NCBI RefSeq assembly: GCF_003347595.2
Contig: NZ_QCZK02000059.1
Span: 62,001 to 126,000 of the forward strand
Direction of reading: 5' to 3'
DNA: 64,000 bases
From: Botryobacter ruber
GTDB taxonomy: Bacteria; Bacteroidota; Bacteroidia; Cytophagales; Hymenobacteraceae
Both the position numbers and the translations under genes were made by a program. The first letter of the stretch is position 1. Every line of letters starts with the position of its first letter. Below the pieces are notes generated by a model. It saw nothing but the letters and a program-made list of their open reading frames with translations, made no database searches and had not been told where the DNA came from. Positions 16,452 to 24,968 of this stretch are shown piece by piece.

Positions 16452-17415
16452 AGGAGCGGGAGAAAACACTGGGCTCGGCAAAGCCCAGCAGGTAAGCGAT
16501 ATCGGCGATGGTATTCTGGTTGTCGTGGAGGTGGCGGAGGGCTATTTCCTTGCGCACCTCGTCGAGGAGCGCCTGGTAGGTAACGCCTTCTTCCTTTAAA
16601 CGGCTCTGCAGGCTGCGTACGCTCATGGCGAGGTTGCGTGCTACGGTGTTAATGCCTGGCTCCTCCCCTTTCAGGAGTTGCGCAATTTCGCGCTGCACCC
16701 GCTCCCGCACCGTTTTCGGTTCTTTCAGGCGTTGCAGGTACTCGCGGGCATATTGTTCGAACACCATGTTTAATTCCTCGTTCGCCGTTACCACCGGCAG
16801 CTGCAGGCAGGAGGCATCGAGCACAAAACCGCTGTAGGGAGCATCAAAGACTAAGGTGGCAGGTGCAAAGAGCCGCTGATGCTCGGCTATGCTCTCCGGT
16901 TTCGGGTAAACAAACAGCACCTGCTTAATAGGTACCGGCTGCCCCACCAGCGCTTCGAAGGCATTCTTATAAATTATCATTTCACTATCAAGCGCGTGGC
17001 GCGGGTTCTCCAGGAAAGAACTAATGACCTGCAGCTTCACCAGCGCTTCCCCCTGCTGCACCTCCAGGCTCGTCCGGATGGCTTCGCACACAATGTCCTG
17101 GTACTTGCAAAGCTTCCGCAGCGACTCGTGCAGCGTGGGCGCGTTCATCATCACGTAAGCAATAATGCCTGCCGACGTCGGATTCACCGCCTCCCCCACA
17201 TGCAGCGCCAGGTCCGGGTCGCCGGTAGCCGCAATGGCTGCCTGCCACAGGGCCTGCATCTGCTCCACAGGCACCCGTCCGTTCACATCCTGCAGCAGCA
17301 CCGGGTCCAGCCCCGCCTGCTGGCAAAGCGCCTCCACATCCTGCCCCTTCAGGCGCAGCACGTGCAGCAACAGGTTAACCGAGGGAGCGCTGAGGGTATG
17401 GGTTTCGGGGAGCAT
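16381..17415 (-). CDS. AraC-family transcriptional regulator
   Basis: 344 residues from the ATG at 17415 (frame open to 17466). Residues 1-200 match the arabinose-binding-like N-terminal domain of the OruR/ArgR-type AraC proteins (PSVNLLLHVLRLKGQDVEAL, AGLDPVLLQD). The C-terminal 100 residues hold the two helix-turn-helix units (INTVARNLAMSVRSLQSRLK and IADIAYLLGFAEPSVFSRSF, then KKWTGLPPGLYR). It is convergent with the epimerase gene and overlaps its end by 71 bp, so it may or may not regulate it. The ligand is unknown. Such regulators usually activate an adjacent metabolic gene. Confidence 0.9.
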   Translation of the reverse strand: MLPETHTLSAPSVNLLLHVLRLKGQDVEALCQQAGLDPVLLQDVNGRVPVEQMQALWQAAIAATGDPDLALHVGEAVNPTSAGIIAYVMMNAPTLHESLRKLCKYQDIVCEAIRTSLEVQQGEALVKLQVISSFLENPRHALDSEMIIYKNAFEALVGQPVPIKQVLFVYPKPESIAEHQRLFAPATLVFDAPYSGFVLDASCLQLPVVTANEELNMVFEQYAREYLQRLKEPKTVRERVQREIAQLLKGEEPGINTVARNLAMSVRSLQSRLKEEGVTYQALLDEVRKEIALRHLHDNQNTIADIAYLLGFAEPSVFSRSFKKWTGLPPGLYRQEHLRMQAAS

Positions 17416-17561
17416 TGTCTGAACCTTTGATTTACGGTGATTTAATTGATGGACCTGATTTTTCACAGTACCTGTACTGTTCCATCCTCTATCCTCAGCA
17501 ATTTAATCATTTACCCATTCACGTAAGGCATCCGAATCACATAAATCACAGGTCAGCTAGT

Positions 17562-17597
17562 CTGCTGCACCTGCCACCACAGTCTCTGCTGCTTGCC
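17562..17597 (+). repeat. Dispersed 'CTGCACCTGCCACCA' repeat, copy
   Basis: CTGCTGCACCTGCCACCACA followed by GTCTCTGCTGCTTGCC. It is followed by CCGTTGATGGTAGTGATG, as in the copy at 3842. Confidence 0.85.
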
Positions 17598-17650
17598 TGG
17601 ACCGTTGATGGTAGTGATGAAATGATTTAATTGATTCAGCATTTCCTTTA

Positions 17651-17864
17651 TTGTCTGAATTTGGATTCGCCGGATTAATGGATTAATGGATTACAAAAAT
17701 AAAGTTTCCTGCCATCAGACACGTGCAGGAGTCCCCGAAAAACACAAAGGCAGGTGCGCACACTGTGGAGGCTTCTGCAACAGAAATATCTGATTAATCT
17801 TCCATTTTTAATTCGTCCTGAATCCGATAAATCCATTAATCCGGCGAATCCAAATTCAGACAAA
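17651..17864. repeat. Inverted 'TGTCTGAATTTGG' element
   Basis: The left arm 17651-17694 starts TTGTCTGAATTTGGATTCGC. The right arm 17818-17864 is its complement and ends CCAAATTCAGACAAA. About 120 bp of unique sequence lies between. It occupies the spacer between the AraC and SdpR-like genes. Confidence 0.8.
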
Positions 17865-17900
17865 AAAATTCTGCCGGCGCATCTTGCAAATCTCAACCAT

Positions 17901-17920
17901 TATTTAGATATTTGTCTAAA
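17901..17920. promoter_or_regulatory. Palindrome upstream of the ArsR/SdpR-like gene
   Basis: TTTAGATATTTGTCTAAATA contains arms TTTAGA and TCTAAA separated by 6 nt, 13 bp before the start codon. Its position and symmetry fit an ArsR-type operator; this is inference. Confidence 0.5.
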
Positions 17921-17932
17921 TAACTAATCAGC

Positions 17933-18187
17933 ATGAACAAAGTCTTTAAAGCCCTCAACGACCAGACCCGGCGGGAGATACTCAAGCTCCTGAAGGAGAA
18001 GGACATGAGTGCCGGCGAGATTGCAGAGGCTTTTAACATCACAAAACCCAGCATTTCGCACCACCTCGACCTGCTGCAGCAGGCAGACCTGGTGACGTCG
18101 GAAAAGCGGGGACAGTTTGTTATTTACTCCCTCAATACCACGGTGCTCGACGATATTATGCAATGGATTATAACACTGAAAGAATAG
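17933..18187 (+). CDS. ArsR-family autorepressor, SdpR-like
   Basis: 84 residues, a single winged helix-turn-helix: FKALNDQTRREILKLLKEKD, AGEIAEAFNITKPSISHHLD, LLQQADLVTSEKRGQFVIYS. No metal-binding cysteine motif is present. It ends 2 bp before the SdpI-like gene, matching the Bacillus sdpRI arrangement in which SdpR represses its own operon and is sequestered at the membrane by SdpI when SdpC toxin is sensed. An AT-rich sequence with TTTAGATATTTGTCTAAATA lies just upstream (about 17901-17920). It is a near-palindrome and is a plausible operator for this repressor. Confidence 0.85.
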   Translation: MNKVFKALNDQTRREILKLLKEKDMSAGEIAEAFNITKPSISHHLDLLQQADLVTSEKRGQFVIYSLNTTVLDDIMQWIITLKE

Positions 18188-18189
18188 AC

Positions 18190-18855
18190 ATGAAAAAGCT
18201 GAATCTGAAAACCGAAATTAGCATGTGGCTCCTGATGCTGGTGCCGCTGGTGTACCTGGCCATCACCTGGAACGAACTGCCTGACAGAGTGCCGACCCAC
18301 TTCAACCTGCAGGGGGAGGCCAACGACTGGAGCAGCAAAACCACGCTGGCTGCCGTTGTTTTTTTCACCACCGTGGGGCTTTACCTGCTGCTGTTGTTCC
18401 TCCCGAAACTGGACCCCAAACGCCGCATCGAAAGCATGGGCAACACCTTTCACCGCCTGCGGTTTGTGATGGTGCTGTTCATGTCCGGGCTGATGACTTA
18501 CCTTATCTACAATGCCACCAGCACGGATGGGCTGAACCCGAACCTGCTGCTCGTGCTCATTGGCACCTTGCTGGCCGTGCTGGGCAATTATTTTCAGGCC
18601 ATTAAACCGAACTATTTCATCGGCATCCGCACTCCCTGGACCCTGGAAAGCGAGACCATCTGGCGCAAAACGCACCGGCTGGCTGGTCCGCTCTGGATGG
18701 CAGGCGGCATCCTGTTTGCCCTGCTGGCCTTTGTTCAGCACGGAACCTGGCGCGAAGTGCTTGGCATTGTCATTATTGCCACCCTGGTGCTGGTGCCAAC
18801 GGTGTATTCTTTCCTGGAATCGAAGAAAGAGCAGAAAATGAAAAGCAACGCGTAA
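18190..18855 (+). CDS. SdpI/DUF1648 family membrane protein
   Basis: 221 residues from ATG 18190. The open frame starts at 18163 inside the repressor gene, but the internal ATG 2 bp after the repressor stop is preferred. The DUF1648 motif is visible at the N-terminus (YLAITWNELPDRVPTHFNLQ, GEANDW), followed by an SdpI domain with NYFIGIRTPWTLESETIWRK. About six hydrophobic segments are present, giving an integral inner-membrane protein. In Bacillus subtilis SdpI gives immunity to the SdpC toxin and signals to SdpR. No sdpC-like toxin gene is seen nearby, so this is an orphan sensor or immunity pair. Confidence 0.87.
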   Translation: MKKLNLKTEISMWLLMLVPLVYLAITWNELPDRVPTHFNLQGEANDWSSKTTLAAVVFFTTVGLYLLLLFLPKLDPKRRIESMGNTFHRLRFVMVLFMSGLMTYLIYNATSTDGLNPNLLLVLIGTLLAVLGNYFQAIKPNYFIGIRTPWTLESETIWRKTHRLAGPLWMAGGILFALLAFVQHGTWREVLGIVIIATLVLVPTVYSFLESKKEQKMKSNA

Positions 18856-18954
18856 GGCCCAGAAAGCATCAGAAAGACAGATTACTTTCGCATCTCCCAT
18901 GTTTTCTCATTGGAAAAGAATTTTGTGAACGAAGCGCTTCTACGCTAAAGCACG

Positions 18955-18990
18955 GGGCTGTCCGAAAAGGGGCAGCCTCTTTTATTTTTG
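18955..18990 (+). terminator. Terminator after the sdpRI-like pair
   Basis: GGGCTG and CAGCC arms enclose the TCCGAAAAGGGG loop region, followed by TCTTTTATTTTTG. The stem is short, so this is a modest call. Confidence 0.55.
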
Positions 18991-19050
18991 TACTGCCTCC
19001 ATTCCTGCAGCTCTTATTGCCCTCAGCAGCACAAAAACAAAAAATAATTC

Positions 19051-19067
19051 AACGAATGTTAGTTCTT
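19051..19067. promoter_or_regulatory. Candidate operator AACGAATGTTAGTTCTT
   Basis: This exact 17-mer occurs again at 51271-51287. Its core AACGAA-TG-TTAGTT is an imperfect palindrome. Here it lies 193 bp before the symporter start and just ahead of a very A+T-rich stretch (TATATATAAATAG). The rest of the 404-bp spacer shows a terminator on the left and nothing else recognised. Confidence 0.55.
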
Positions 19068-19259
19068 GCCAAACCTTTTCTCTATTTTTATATATAAATA
19101 GCAGATTTATATAAAAATTTGTCTTATCCTGCCGCTTCCGGTGCCCTGTACTTTACTTTGCCCGGGGCCACTGTTGTGGAGCGGCCAGGTCTGCCTCCTG
19201 ATAGGCAGGCACTAAAAAAGAAACATTCAAAACATCTGATACTAATAAATTAAAAATCT

Positions 19260-20852
19260 ATGGCTCAGCAAACTCTACACTGGTTAGATTATGTAATCAT
19301 TTTGCTTTCGCTGGCAGTATCGCTGTGGGTGGGCCTGCATTTTGCCCGCAAGCAAAACTCCACCAACAGTTATTTTGCCGCAGGGGGTAACATTCCGTCC
19401 TGGGCTATCGGGATGTCGTTACTGGCGACGCTGGTGAGTAGTGTTACGTTTCTGGCTTATCCGGGCGAAGGCTTCTCGTCTAACTGGATTCTGCTGGTGC
19501 AGGGCCTGGCGGTGCCGGCCGTGCTAGTGGGCATGATTTGGTTTATCGTGCCGCTCTACCGCAAGGTAATCGGGCTGAGCACCTACGAGTATTTTGAGAA
19601 ACGCTTCGGCAAGTTTGCCCGCTTCTACAGCTCCCTCGCCTTTATCCTGACGCACTTCTCCAAAATGGGTACCGTCTTCTTCCTGATGGCGCTGGCGCTG
19701 GCCAGTATGACTGGTGCGAATGTGTACATGACCATCTGGGTGATTGGCCTTATCATCATCGCTATCACTTTATTGGGCGGTATCGAAGCTGTAATCTGGC
19801 TCGATGTAATCCAGGGCTTCATGCTGATTGCCGGCGGCATTGTCTGCCTGGTTATTATTCTTTATTCCGTAGACGGTGGTCCTGCTGCCGTGTGGGAAAT
19901 TGCCGAGGCGAACGATAAGACCGGCTTTGGCCCGTACGACTGGGATTTAACCAAACTGACATTTGTGGTGATGGCGCTGAATGGCGTTTTCTACGCCATC
20001 CAGAAATACGGCACCGACCAGACCATTGTGCAGCGTTATTTAACAGCCCGTACCGATAAGTCTGCCGTACGTGCCTCCCTGATGGGCGTGCTGCTGACCG
20101 TGCCGCTGTGGGCGCTGTTCATGTTTATCGGTACGGCCCTGTTTGTGTACTACCAGCAGAACCCGCTGCCCGATGGCCTTCGTCCGGACGCCGTGTTCCC
20201 GCACTTTATCAACACCAAGCTGCCGATTGGCGTAACCGGTCTTATTTTGTCGGCCCTCATCGCCGCCGCTATCTCCAGCCTCGACTCCGACCTGAACTGC
20301 CTGGCTGCTGTTGGGGTGGCCGATTATTACAAGCGTTTCCGTCCGCACCGCCCCGATTCGGAATACCTGAAAGTAGGCAAATGGATTGTGGTAGCTTCCG
20401 GACTGGGTGCCATCCTGATTGCCACGCTCTACCTGTCGGCAGGAAAAGAGGGGGTATTGGGCATTGTCTTTACGCTCTATGCTATCTTCTCGGGCGGTAT
20501 TGCAGGCATCTTCCTGCTGGGGCTCTTCAGCTCCAGGGCCAACAGGCAAGGACTCAACATTGGTATTGTAGCCTGTATCCTGTTCACCTCCTACGCCTTC
20601 CTGACCTCCACCAAATTCGATTTCGGTAACGGAAACAAGGTGTTGCTGGATTTGGGAGCCTACAACTTTACGCATCATAAATACATGCTGGGCGTGTACA
20701 GCCACCTGATTGTGATTGGTGTAGGCTACCTTGCCAGCCTTTTCTTCCCGAAACCAGACCTTGACCGCAACCTGACTTTCAGAGACTGGAACGCAACCCG
20801 CAAGCTGGAAAAAGCAGGAAGGAAGAAAGAAGAGAAATTTTCTTACCGTTAA
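19260..20852 (+). CDS. Sodium:solute symporter (SSS family), sugar type
   Basis: 530 residues with about 13-14 hydrophobic segments. Typical SSS features are FARKQNSTNSYFAAGGNIPS after helix 1, the helix-2 segment SLLATLVSSVTFLAYPGEGF, and the conserved QRYLTARTDKSA with ALIAAAISSLDSDLN in the second half. It imports a solute with sodium across the inner membrane. SGLT-like members next to glycoside hydrolases usually carry monosaccharides or uronates. The adjacent GH106 makes L-rhamnose or a short saccharide the leading guess. The gene is followed by a composite repeat element and then GH106. A second family member lies at the right edge of the window. Confidence 0.9.
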   Translation: MAQQTLHWLDYVIILLSLAVSLWVGLHFARKQNSTNSYFAAGGNIPSWAIGMSLLATLVSSVTFLAYPGEGFSSNWILLVQGLAVPAVLVGMIWFIVPLYRKVIGLSTYEYFEKRFGKFARFYSSLAFILTHFSKMGTVFFLMALALASMTGANVYMTIWVIGLIIIAITLLGGIEAVIWLDVIQGFMLIAGGIVCLVIILYSVDGGPAAVWEIAEANDKTGFGPYDWDLTKLTFVVMALNGVFYAIQKYGTDQTIVQRYLTARTDKSAVRASLMGVLLTVPLWALFMFIGTALFVYYQQNPLPDGLRPDAVFPHFINTKLPIGVTGLILSALIAAAISSLDSDLNCLAAVGVADYYKRFRPHRPDSEYLKVGKWIVVASGLGAILIATLYLSAGKEGVLGIVFTLYAIFSGGIAGIFLLGLFSSRANRQGLNIGIVACILFTSYAFLTSTKFDFGNGNKVLLDLGAYNFTHHKYMLGVYSHLIVIGVGYLASLFFPKPDLDRNLTFRDWNATRKLEKAGRKKEEKFSYR

Positions 20853-20900
20853 TTGGTAACTTGCAGAAAAAGACATTATAACTTTAGGCTATAGCATACC

Positions 20901-21213
20901 AAATCCTCCTTGGCGAAGGGGGCAGGGGGATTGACCGGAAAAGCTGAAAAAGTAAGGCTATGCAAGTAGCTACTTATAAATAATCAGTTTAAAGAAATTT
21001 TTACAGCAGCAGCACCAATCCCTTGTGTTGGTGCGAACTTGTAGCTCGTACTAACATGCCACGATGTAAAGCATGAAGTATCGTTTCGTAAGCTGCTGTA
21101 GGTAGAAATGCAGCAATTCAGCCCGGGAAGAAAGTACGAGCTGCACGCTCGCACCAGCGCACCCGTTTCAGCTTTTCCCCTACATGATTAGCTTCAAAGG
21201 GGAAAAACATCCG
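20901..21213 (-). mobile_element. Composite inverted-repeat element, MITE-like, copy A
   Basis: Three parts occur in the same order as at 48724-48975 but reversed. They are an AATCC...GGCGAAGGGGGCAGGGG block (20901-20933), an inverted pair of GGTGCGAACTTGTAGCTCGT arms (21029-21051 and 21134-21160), and a CTTTTCCCC...TTCAAAGGGGAA end (about 21168-21212). No open reading frame lies inside. It fills the spacer between the symporter and GH106 genes. Confidence 0.7.
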
Positions 21214-21279
21214 GTATAACTTCAGAAGTAGCATTATTTTTAACCCAAACAAACAACACATAAATTCTTATTACCTCTG

Positions 21280-24200
21280 ATGAATTCCAAATGGAATAGA
21301 AGGACCTTCCTTAAAACCACCGGCCTTGCCGGCTTGGGCGTCTATGCCTCCAGTATTCCGCTGGCTGGCCTGGTAGCCTCCTGCTCTAAAGGAGCCGTAG
21401 CAACGACCAGTACTGCGCCAGCCAGTGCGCTGAGTTTAGCATTTCAAACACCTCCGGCTGCCGCACAGCCCTGGGTATTCTGGTACTGGATGCACGCCAG
21501 TGCCTCGAAAGAAGGCATTACCGCCGACCTCGAAGCCATGAAAGAGGCGGGCATAGGCGGGGCTTACCTCATGCCGATTAAAGGCGTAAAAAACCCGCCG
21601 CTGTTTGAACCTGTGGTGGAGCAGCTCACGCCGCGATGGTGGGAGATGGTACAATACGCCATGAACGAAGCTAAACGCCTCGGTCTGGAAATAGCCATGC
21701 ACGCCAGCGACGGTTTTGCCCTGGCCGGCGGCCCCTGGATTACGCCCGAGCTTTCGATGCAGAAAGTCGTGTGGTCTACCACCCAAACCGACGGTGGCCG
21801 CCGCTTCTCCGGCAAGCTGCCGCAACCGCCCACAAACGAAAACTACTACCGCGATATAGCCGTGCTGGCCTACCCTACGCCTGAAGGAGCCGGGGTGTCC
21901 ACTTTCACGGTTGTGCCGAAGGTTACTTCAAATAAACCGGATGCGCCAACGCCGCAGTTCCTGGTGCAGGAAGGCAACAAGGAAAACTTCTCAAGCAAAG
22001 AGCCCTGCTGGATTCAGTATGCCTTCGATAAGCCCTTTACCTGCCGCACCATCGTTATCCGCACCAACGGGAACAACTTCCAGGCGCAGCGCCTGCTGGT
22101 ACAGGTAAGCGACGACGGCAAAACGTTTCGTTCGCTCAAGCGGCTGGTGCCGCCACGCCACGGCTGGCAGGACACGGATGCCAACAATACACACGTTATC
22201 GAGCCGACAACAGCAAAGTATTTCCGCTTTGTATACGATAAAACAGGCACCGAGCCCGGGGCCGAAGACATCGATTCCGCCAAATGGAGTCCTAGCTTTA
22301 AGGTTGCCGGCATCGAACTTTCCAGCACCCCGCGCATTCACATGTACGAGGGCAAAACAGGCGAAGTGTGGCGCATCAGCGAACGTACTTCTGCCAAACA
22401 GGTGCCGGATAAACTGTGCGTACCGCTGGATAAAATCATCGACATTACGGAACACCTCGACGCCAGCGGCAACCTTAACTGGAACGCTCCGAAAGGCAAG
22501 TGGACCATCATGCGCATGGGCCACACCTCCACCGGCCACACCAACGCCACAGGCGGAGCCGGTGCCGGTCTGGAGTGCGACAAATTTAACCCGGAGGCCA
22601 TCACGCTGCAGTTTAACGGCTGGTTCGGCGAGACTATCAAACAGGTTGGTCCGGAACTGGCAGGCGAGATTCTGAAAATATTCCACGTCGACAGCTGGGA
22701 GTGCGGCAGCCAGAACTGGTCGCCGGTGTTCCGGGAAGAATTCCGCAAGCGCCGTGGCTACGACCTCTTCACGTACCTGCCACTGTACGCCGGTATTCCG
22801 CTGGAAAGTGCGGCTACGTCTGAGAAATTCCTGTACGATGTACGCCAGACCATTATTGAACTGGTGAAGGATAAGTTTTTCGTGACCATGGCAGAACTGG
22901 CGCACGAAAAAGGCTGTACCTTCAGTGCCGAGTGTGTTTCGCCAACCATGACCAGCGACGGCATGCTGCATTTTGATACGGTGGATATCCCGATGGGTGA
23001 ATTCTGGCTCCGCAGCCCGACGCACGACAAACCAAACGACATGCTGGACGCCATCTCCGGCGGACATGTTTACGGGAAACCGATTATCCAGGCAGAGTGC
23101 TTCACGCAGCTGCGCATGGACTGGGACGAGCATCCTGGCAATATCAAAACCCTTGGTGACCGTAACTATGCCCTTGGGTTTAATAAGTTTGTGTACCACG
23201 TGTTCATGCACAATCCCTGGATGGACCGCAAGCCAGGCATGACCCTGGACCCGATTGGCCTGTTCTTCCAGCGCGACCAGACCTGGTGGAAACCCGGACG
23301 TGCCTGGGTAACCTATGCCCAGCGTTGCCAGGCTTTGTTGCAGCAAGGCAACCATGTGGCCGACATCGCTGTGTTTACCGGCGAAGAAATTCCTCGTCGT
23401 GCCGTGCTGCCCGACAGGCTGGTGCCTACGCTTCCCGGCATTTTTGGTCCGGAGGTAGTCGCACAGGAAAAGAAGCGCCTGGAGAATGAAGGCCACCCGT
23501 TGCGCCAGATACCCGACGGCATTACCCACTCCGCCAACATGGCCGACCCTGAAAACTGGACCAACCCGTTGCAGGGCTACGCCTACGACTCCATTAACCG
23601 CGACGCGCTACTGCGCCTGGCGAAAGTAGAGAACGGCCGCATCGTGCTGCCGGGCGGTGCCAGCTATGGCATCCTGGTGCTTCCGGGCGAACGTCCGATG
23701 GCGCCCAACAACAATTACATGACACCCGAACTGGCAGCCCGCCTGCTAGAAATGGTAAAAGAAGGTGCTACTGTTCTCATGAGTGAGCGCCCATTATACA
23801 CGCCAAGCCTGCAGGATGCAAAGCAAAGCGAAGCGCGGCTGCAGCAAATCGTAGAGGAGCTCTGGCGCGGCGATACTGCAGAAGCCACCACAGCCTCTGC
23901 TCCTTCCAGCCCGATGTTCTGGAAAGTCGGAAAAGGGCGCCTCCTGAAAGGACCCTACCAGGCTTCTTCATTTGACGCTATCGGTATTGCCCGGGATGTA
24001 ATGGCACAGGAAAGTAATGGGCAGCAGGCAAAGGAAATAGCCTGGACGCACCGCAGTTCACCTGATTTTGACATTTACTTTATCTCGAACCAGCAGGAGA
24101 AAGAGCGCACGCTGGAGCTGTCGTTGCGCACAGCAGGTCGTGTACCGGAGCTGTTCGACCCTGTAACCGGTGAAGCACGAAGTGCCACCAACTGGCGGAC

Positions 24201-24807
24201 CGAAAACGGCCGGACTGTGCTGCCATTGAAGTTAGCGCCAAACGGCTCCATGTTCGTGGTATTGCAACAGGCTACCTCCGACCAAAAAATGCAGGAAGGC
24301 CAGAACTGGCTGGATCTGGCGCAGGTGAAACAACTGGAGGGCGACTGGCAGGTAAAATTCGATGCAGAAGCTGGCGGACCGGAAGAACCACAAACGTTCC
24401 GGCAGCTAAGCGACTGGAGCAAACACAGCACCTTCGGCATCCGCCACTACTCCGGCACCGCCGTCTATAAAAAGACGTTCGACTGGAAAAAGCCTGCCGA
24501 TAAAGGCGCCCGCTTTTTCCTGGACCTGGGCCACGTAGCCAACATTGCGGAAGTAACGGTAAACGGCACCCCTGCCGGCGTCGCCTGGACCGCCCCGTAC
24601 CGCGTGGAAATAACCGATGCCTTGCGTCCCGGCAAGAACGAGTTAATTATTGAGGTGGCCAACACCTGGGCCAACCGCCTGATCGGCGACCACAGCCTTC
24701 CGGAAAAAGACCGCCTCACCTGGACCACCGCCCCTTACCGCTTAGAGGACAAGCCGCTGCTGGAAGCAGGGCTGCTGGGGCCGGTAACGATACAGAAAAC
24801 GACCTGA
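21280..24807 (+). CDS. GH106 alpha-L-rhamnosidase, Tat lipoprotein
   Basis: 1175 residues. The start carries a twin-arginine motif (NRRTFLKTTG, Arg7-Arg8) and a lipobox LVASC (Cys35), so it should be exported folded and lipidated. The GH106 signature follows: FWYWMHASASKEGITADLEA, MKEAGIGGAYLMP, and further LEIAMHASDGFALAGGPWIT. A middle segment has IFHVDSWECGSQNWSPVFRE and CTFSAECVSPTMTSDGML. The C-terminus is a jelly-roll carbohydrate-binding-like domain (VAGVAWTAPYR-type NGTPAGVAWTAPYRVEIT). The family removes terminal L-rhamnose, including in rhamnogalacturonan II. Codons 868-875 (EATTASAP) coincide with the CCACCACAGCCTCTGCTCC repeat motif. It pairs with the upstream symporter. Confidence 0.9.
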   Translation: MNSKWNRRTFLKTTGLAGLGVYASSIPLAGLVASCSKGAVATTSTAPASALSLAFQTPPAAAQPWVFWYWMHASASKEGITADLEAMKEAGIGGAYLMPIKGVKNPPLFEPVVEQLTPRWWEMVQYAMNEAKRLGLEIAMHASDGFALAGGPWITPELSMQKVVWSTTQTDGGRRFSGKLPQPPTNENYYRDIAVLAYPTPEGAGVSTFTVVPKVTSNKPDAPTPQFLVQEGNKENFSSKEPCWIQYAFDKPFTCRTIVIRTNGNNFQAQRLLVQVSDDGKTFRSLKRLVPPRHGWQDTDANNTHVIEPTTAKYFRFVYDKTGTEPGAEDIDSAKWSPSFKVAGIELSSTPRIHMYEGKTGEVWRISERTSAKQVPDKLCVPLDKIIDITEHLDASGNLNWNAPKGKWTIMRMGHTSTGHTNATGGAGAGLECDKFNPEAITLQFNGWFGETIKQVGPELAGEILKIFHVDSWECGSQNWSPVFREEFRKRRGYDLFTYLPLYAGIPLESAATSEKFLYDVRQTIIELVKDKFFVTMAELAHEKGCTFSAECVSPTMTSDGMLHFDTVDIPMGEFWLRSPTHDKPNDMLDAISGGHVYGKPIIQAECFTQLRMDWDEHPGNIKTLGDRNYALGFNKFVYHVFMHNPWMDRKPGMTLDPIGLFFQRDQTWWKPGRAWVTYAQRCQALLQQGNHVADIAVFTGEEIPRRAVLPDRLVPTLPGIFGPEVVAQEKKRLENEGHPLRQIPDGITHSANMADPENWTNPLQGYAYDSINRDALLRLAKVENGRIVLPGGASYGILVLPGERPMAPNNNYMTPELAARLLEMVKEGATVLMSERPLYTPSLQDAKQSEARLQQIVEELWRGDTAEATTASAPSSPMFWKVGKGRLLKGPYQASSFDAIGIARDVMAQESNGQQAKEIAWTHRSSPDFDIYFISNQQEKERTLELSLRTAGRVPELFDPVTGEARSATNWRTENGRTVLPLKLAPNGSMFVVLQQATSDQKMQEGQNWLDLAQVKQLEGDWQVKFDAEAGGPEEPQTFRQLSDWSKHSTFGIRHYSGTAVYKKTFDWKKPADKGARFFLDLGHVANIAEVTVNGTPAGVAWTAPYRVEITDALRPGKNELIIEVANTWANRLIGDHSLPEKDRLTWTTAPYRLEDKPLLEAGLLGPVTIQKTT

Positions 24808-24829
24808 ATTTAATTTCATTCAAAGCATA

Positions 24830-24876
24830 AAAAGCTCCTGTTACTTATATTTGAGTAGCAGGAGCTTTTCTATTTT
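24830..24876 (+). terminator. Terminator after GH106
   Basis: Perfect 11-bp arms AAAAGCTCCTG (24830-24840) and CAGGAGCTTTT (24859-24869) are followed by CTATTTTG. Being nearly symmetric, it could work in both directions. Confidence 0.85.
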
Positions 24877-24940
24877 GTGTAACAGTAGCCACGCACAGTA
24901 TTTTGCCCTCCTTTAGAGCCAATTGTGCAGGAAAAAGTTA

Positions 24941-24968
24941 GCTGCACCTGCCACCATTGCCACAGCTC
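24941..24968 (+). repeat. Dispersed 'CTGCACCTGCCACCA' repeat, copy
   Basis: GCTGCACCTGCCACCATTGC followed by CACAGCTC lies just past the GH106 terminator. Confidence 0.75.

Noticed and set aside
21991..23529. 512-codon minus-strand frame inside GH106
   Set aside because: The plus-strand frame is a full-length GH106 with signal peptide and conserved motifs; the antisense frame has none.
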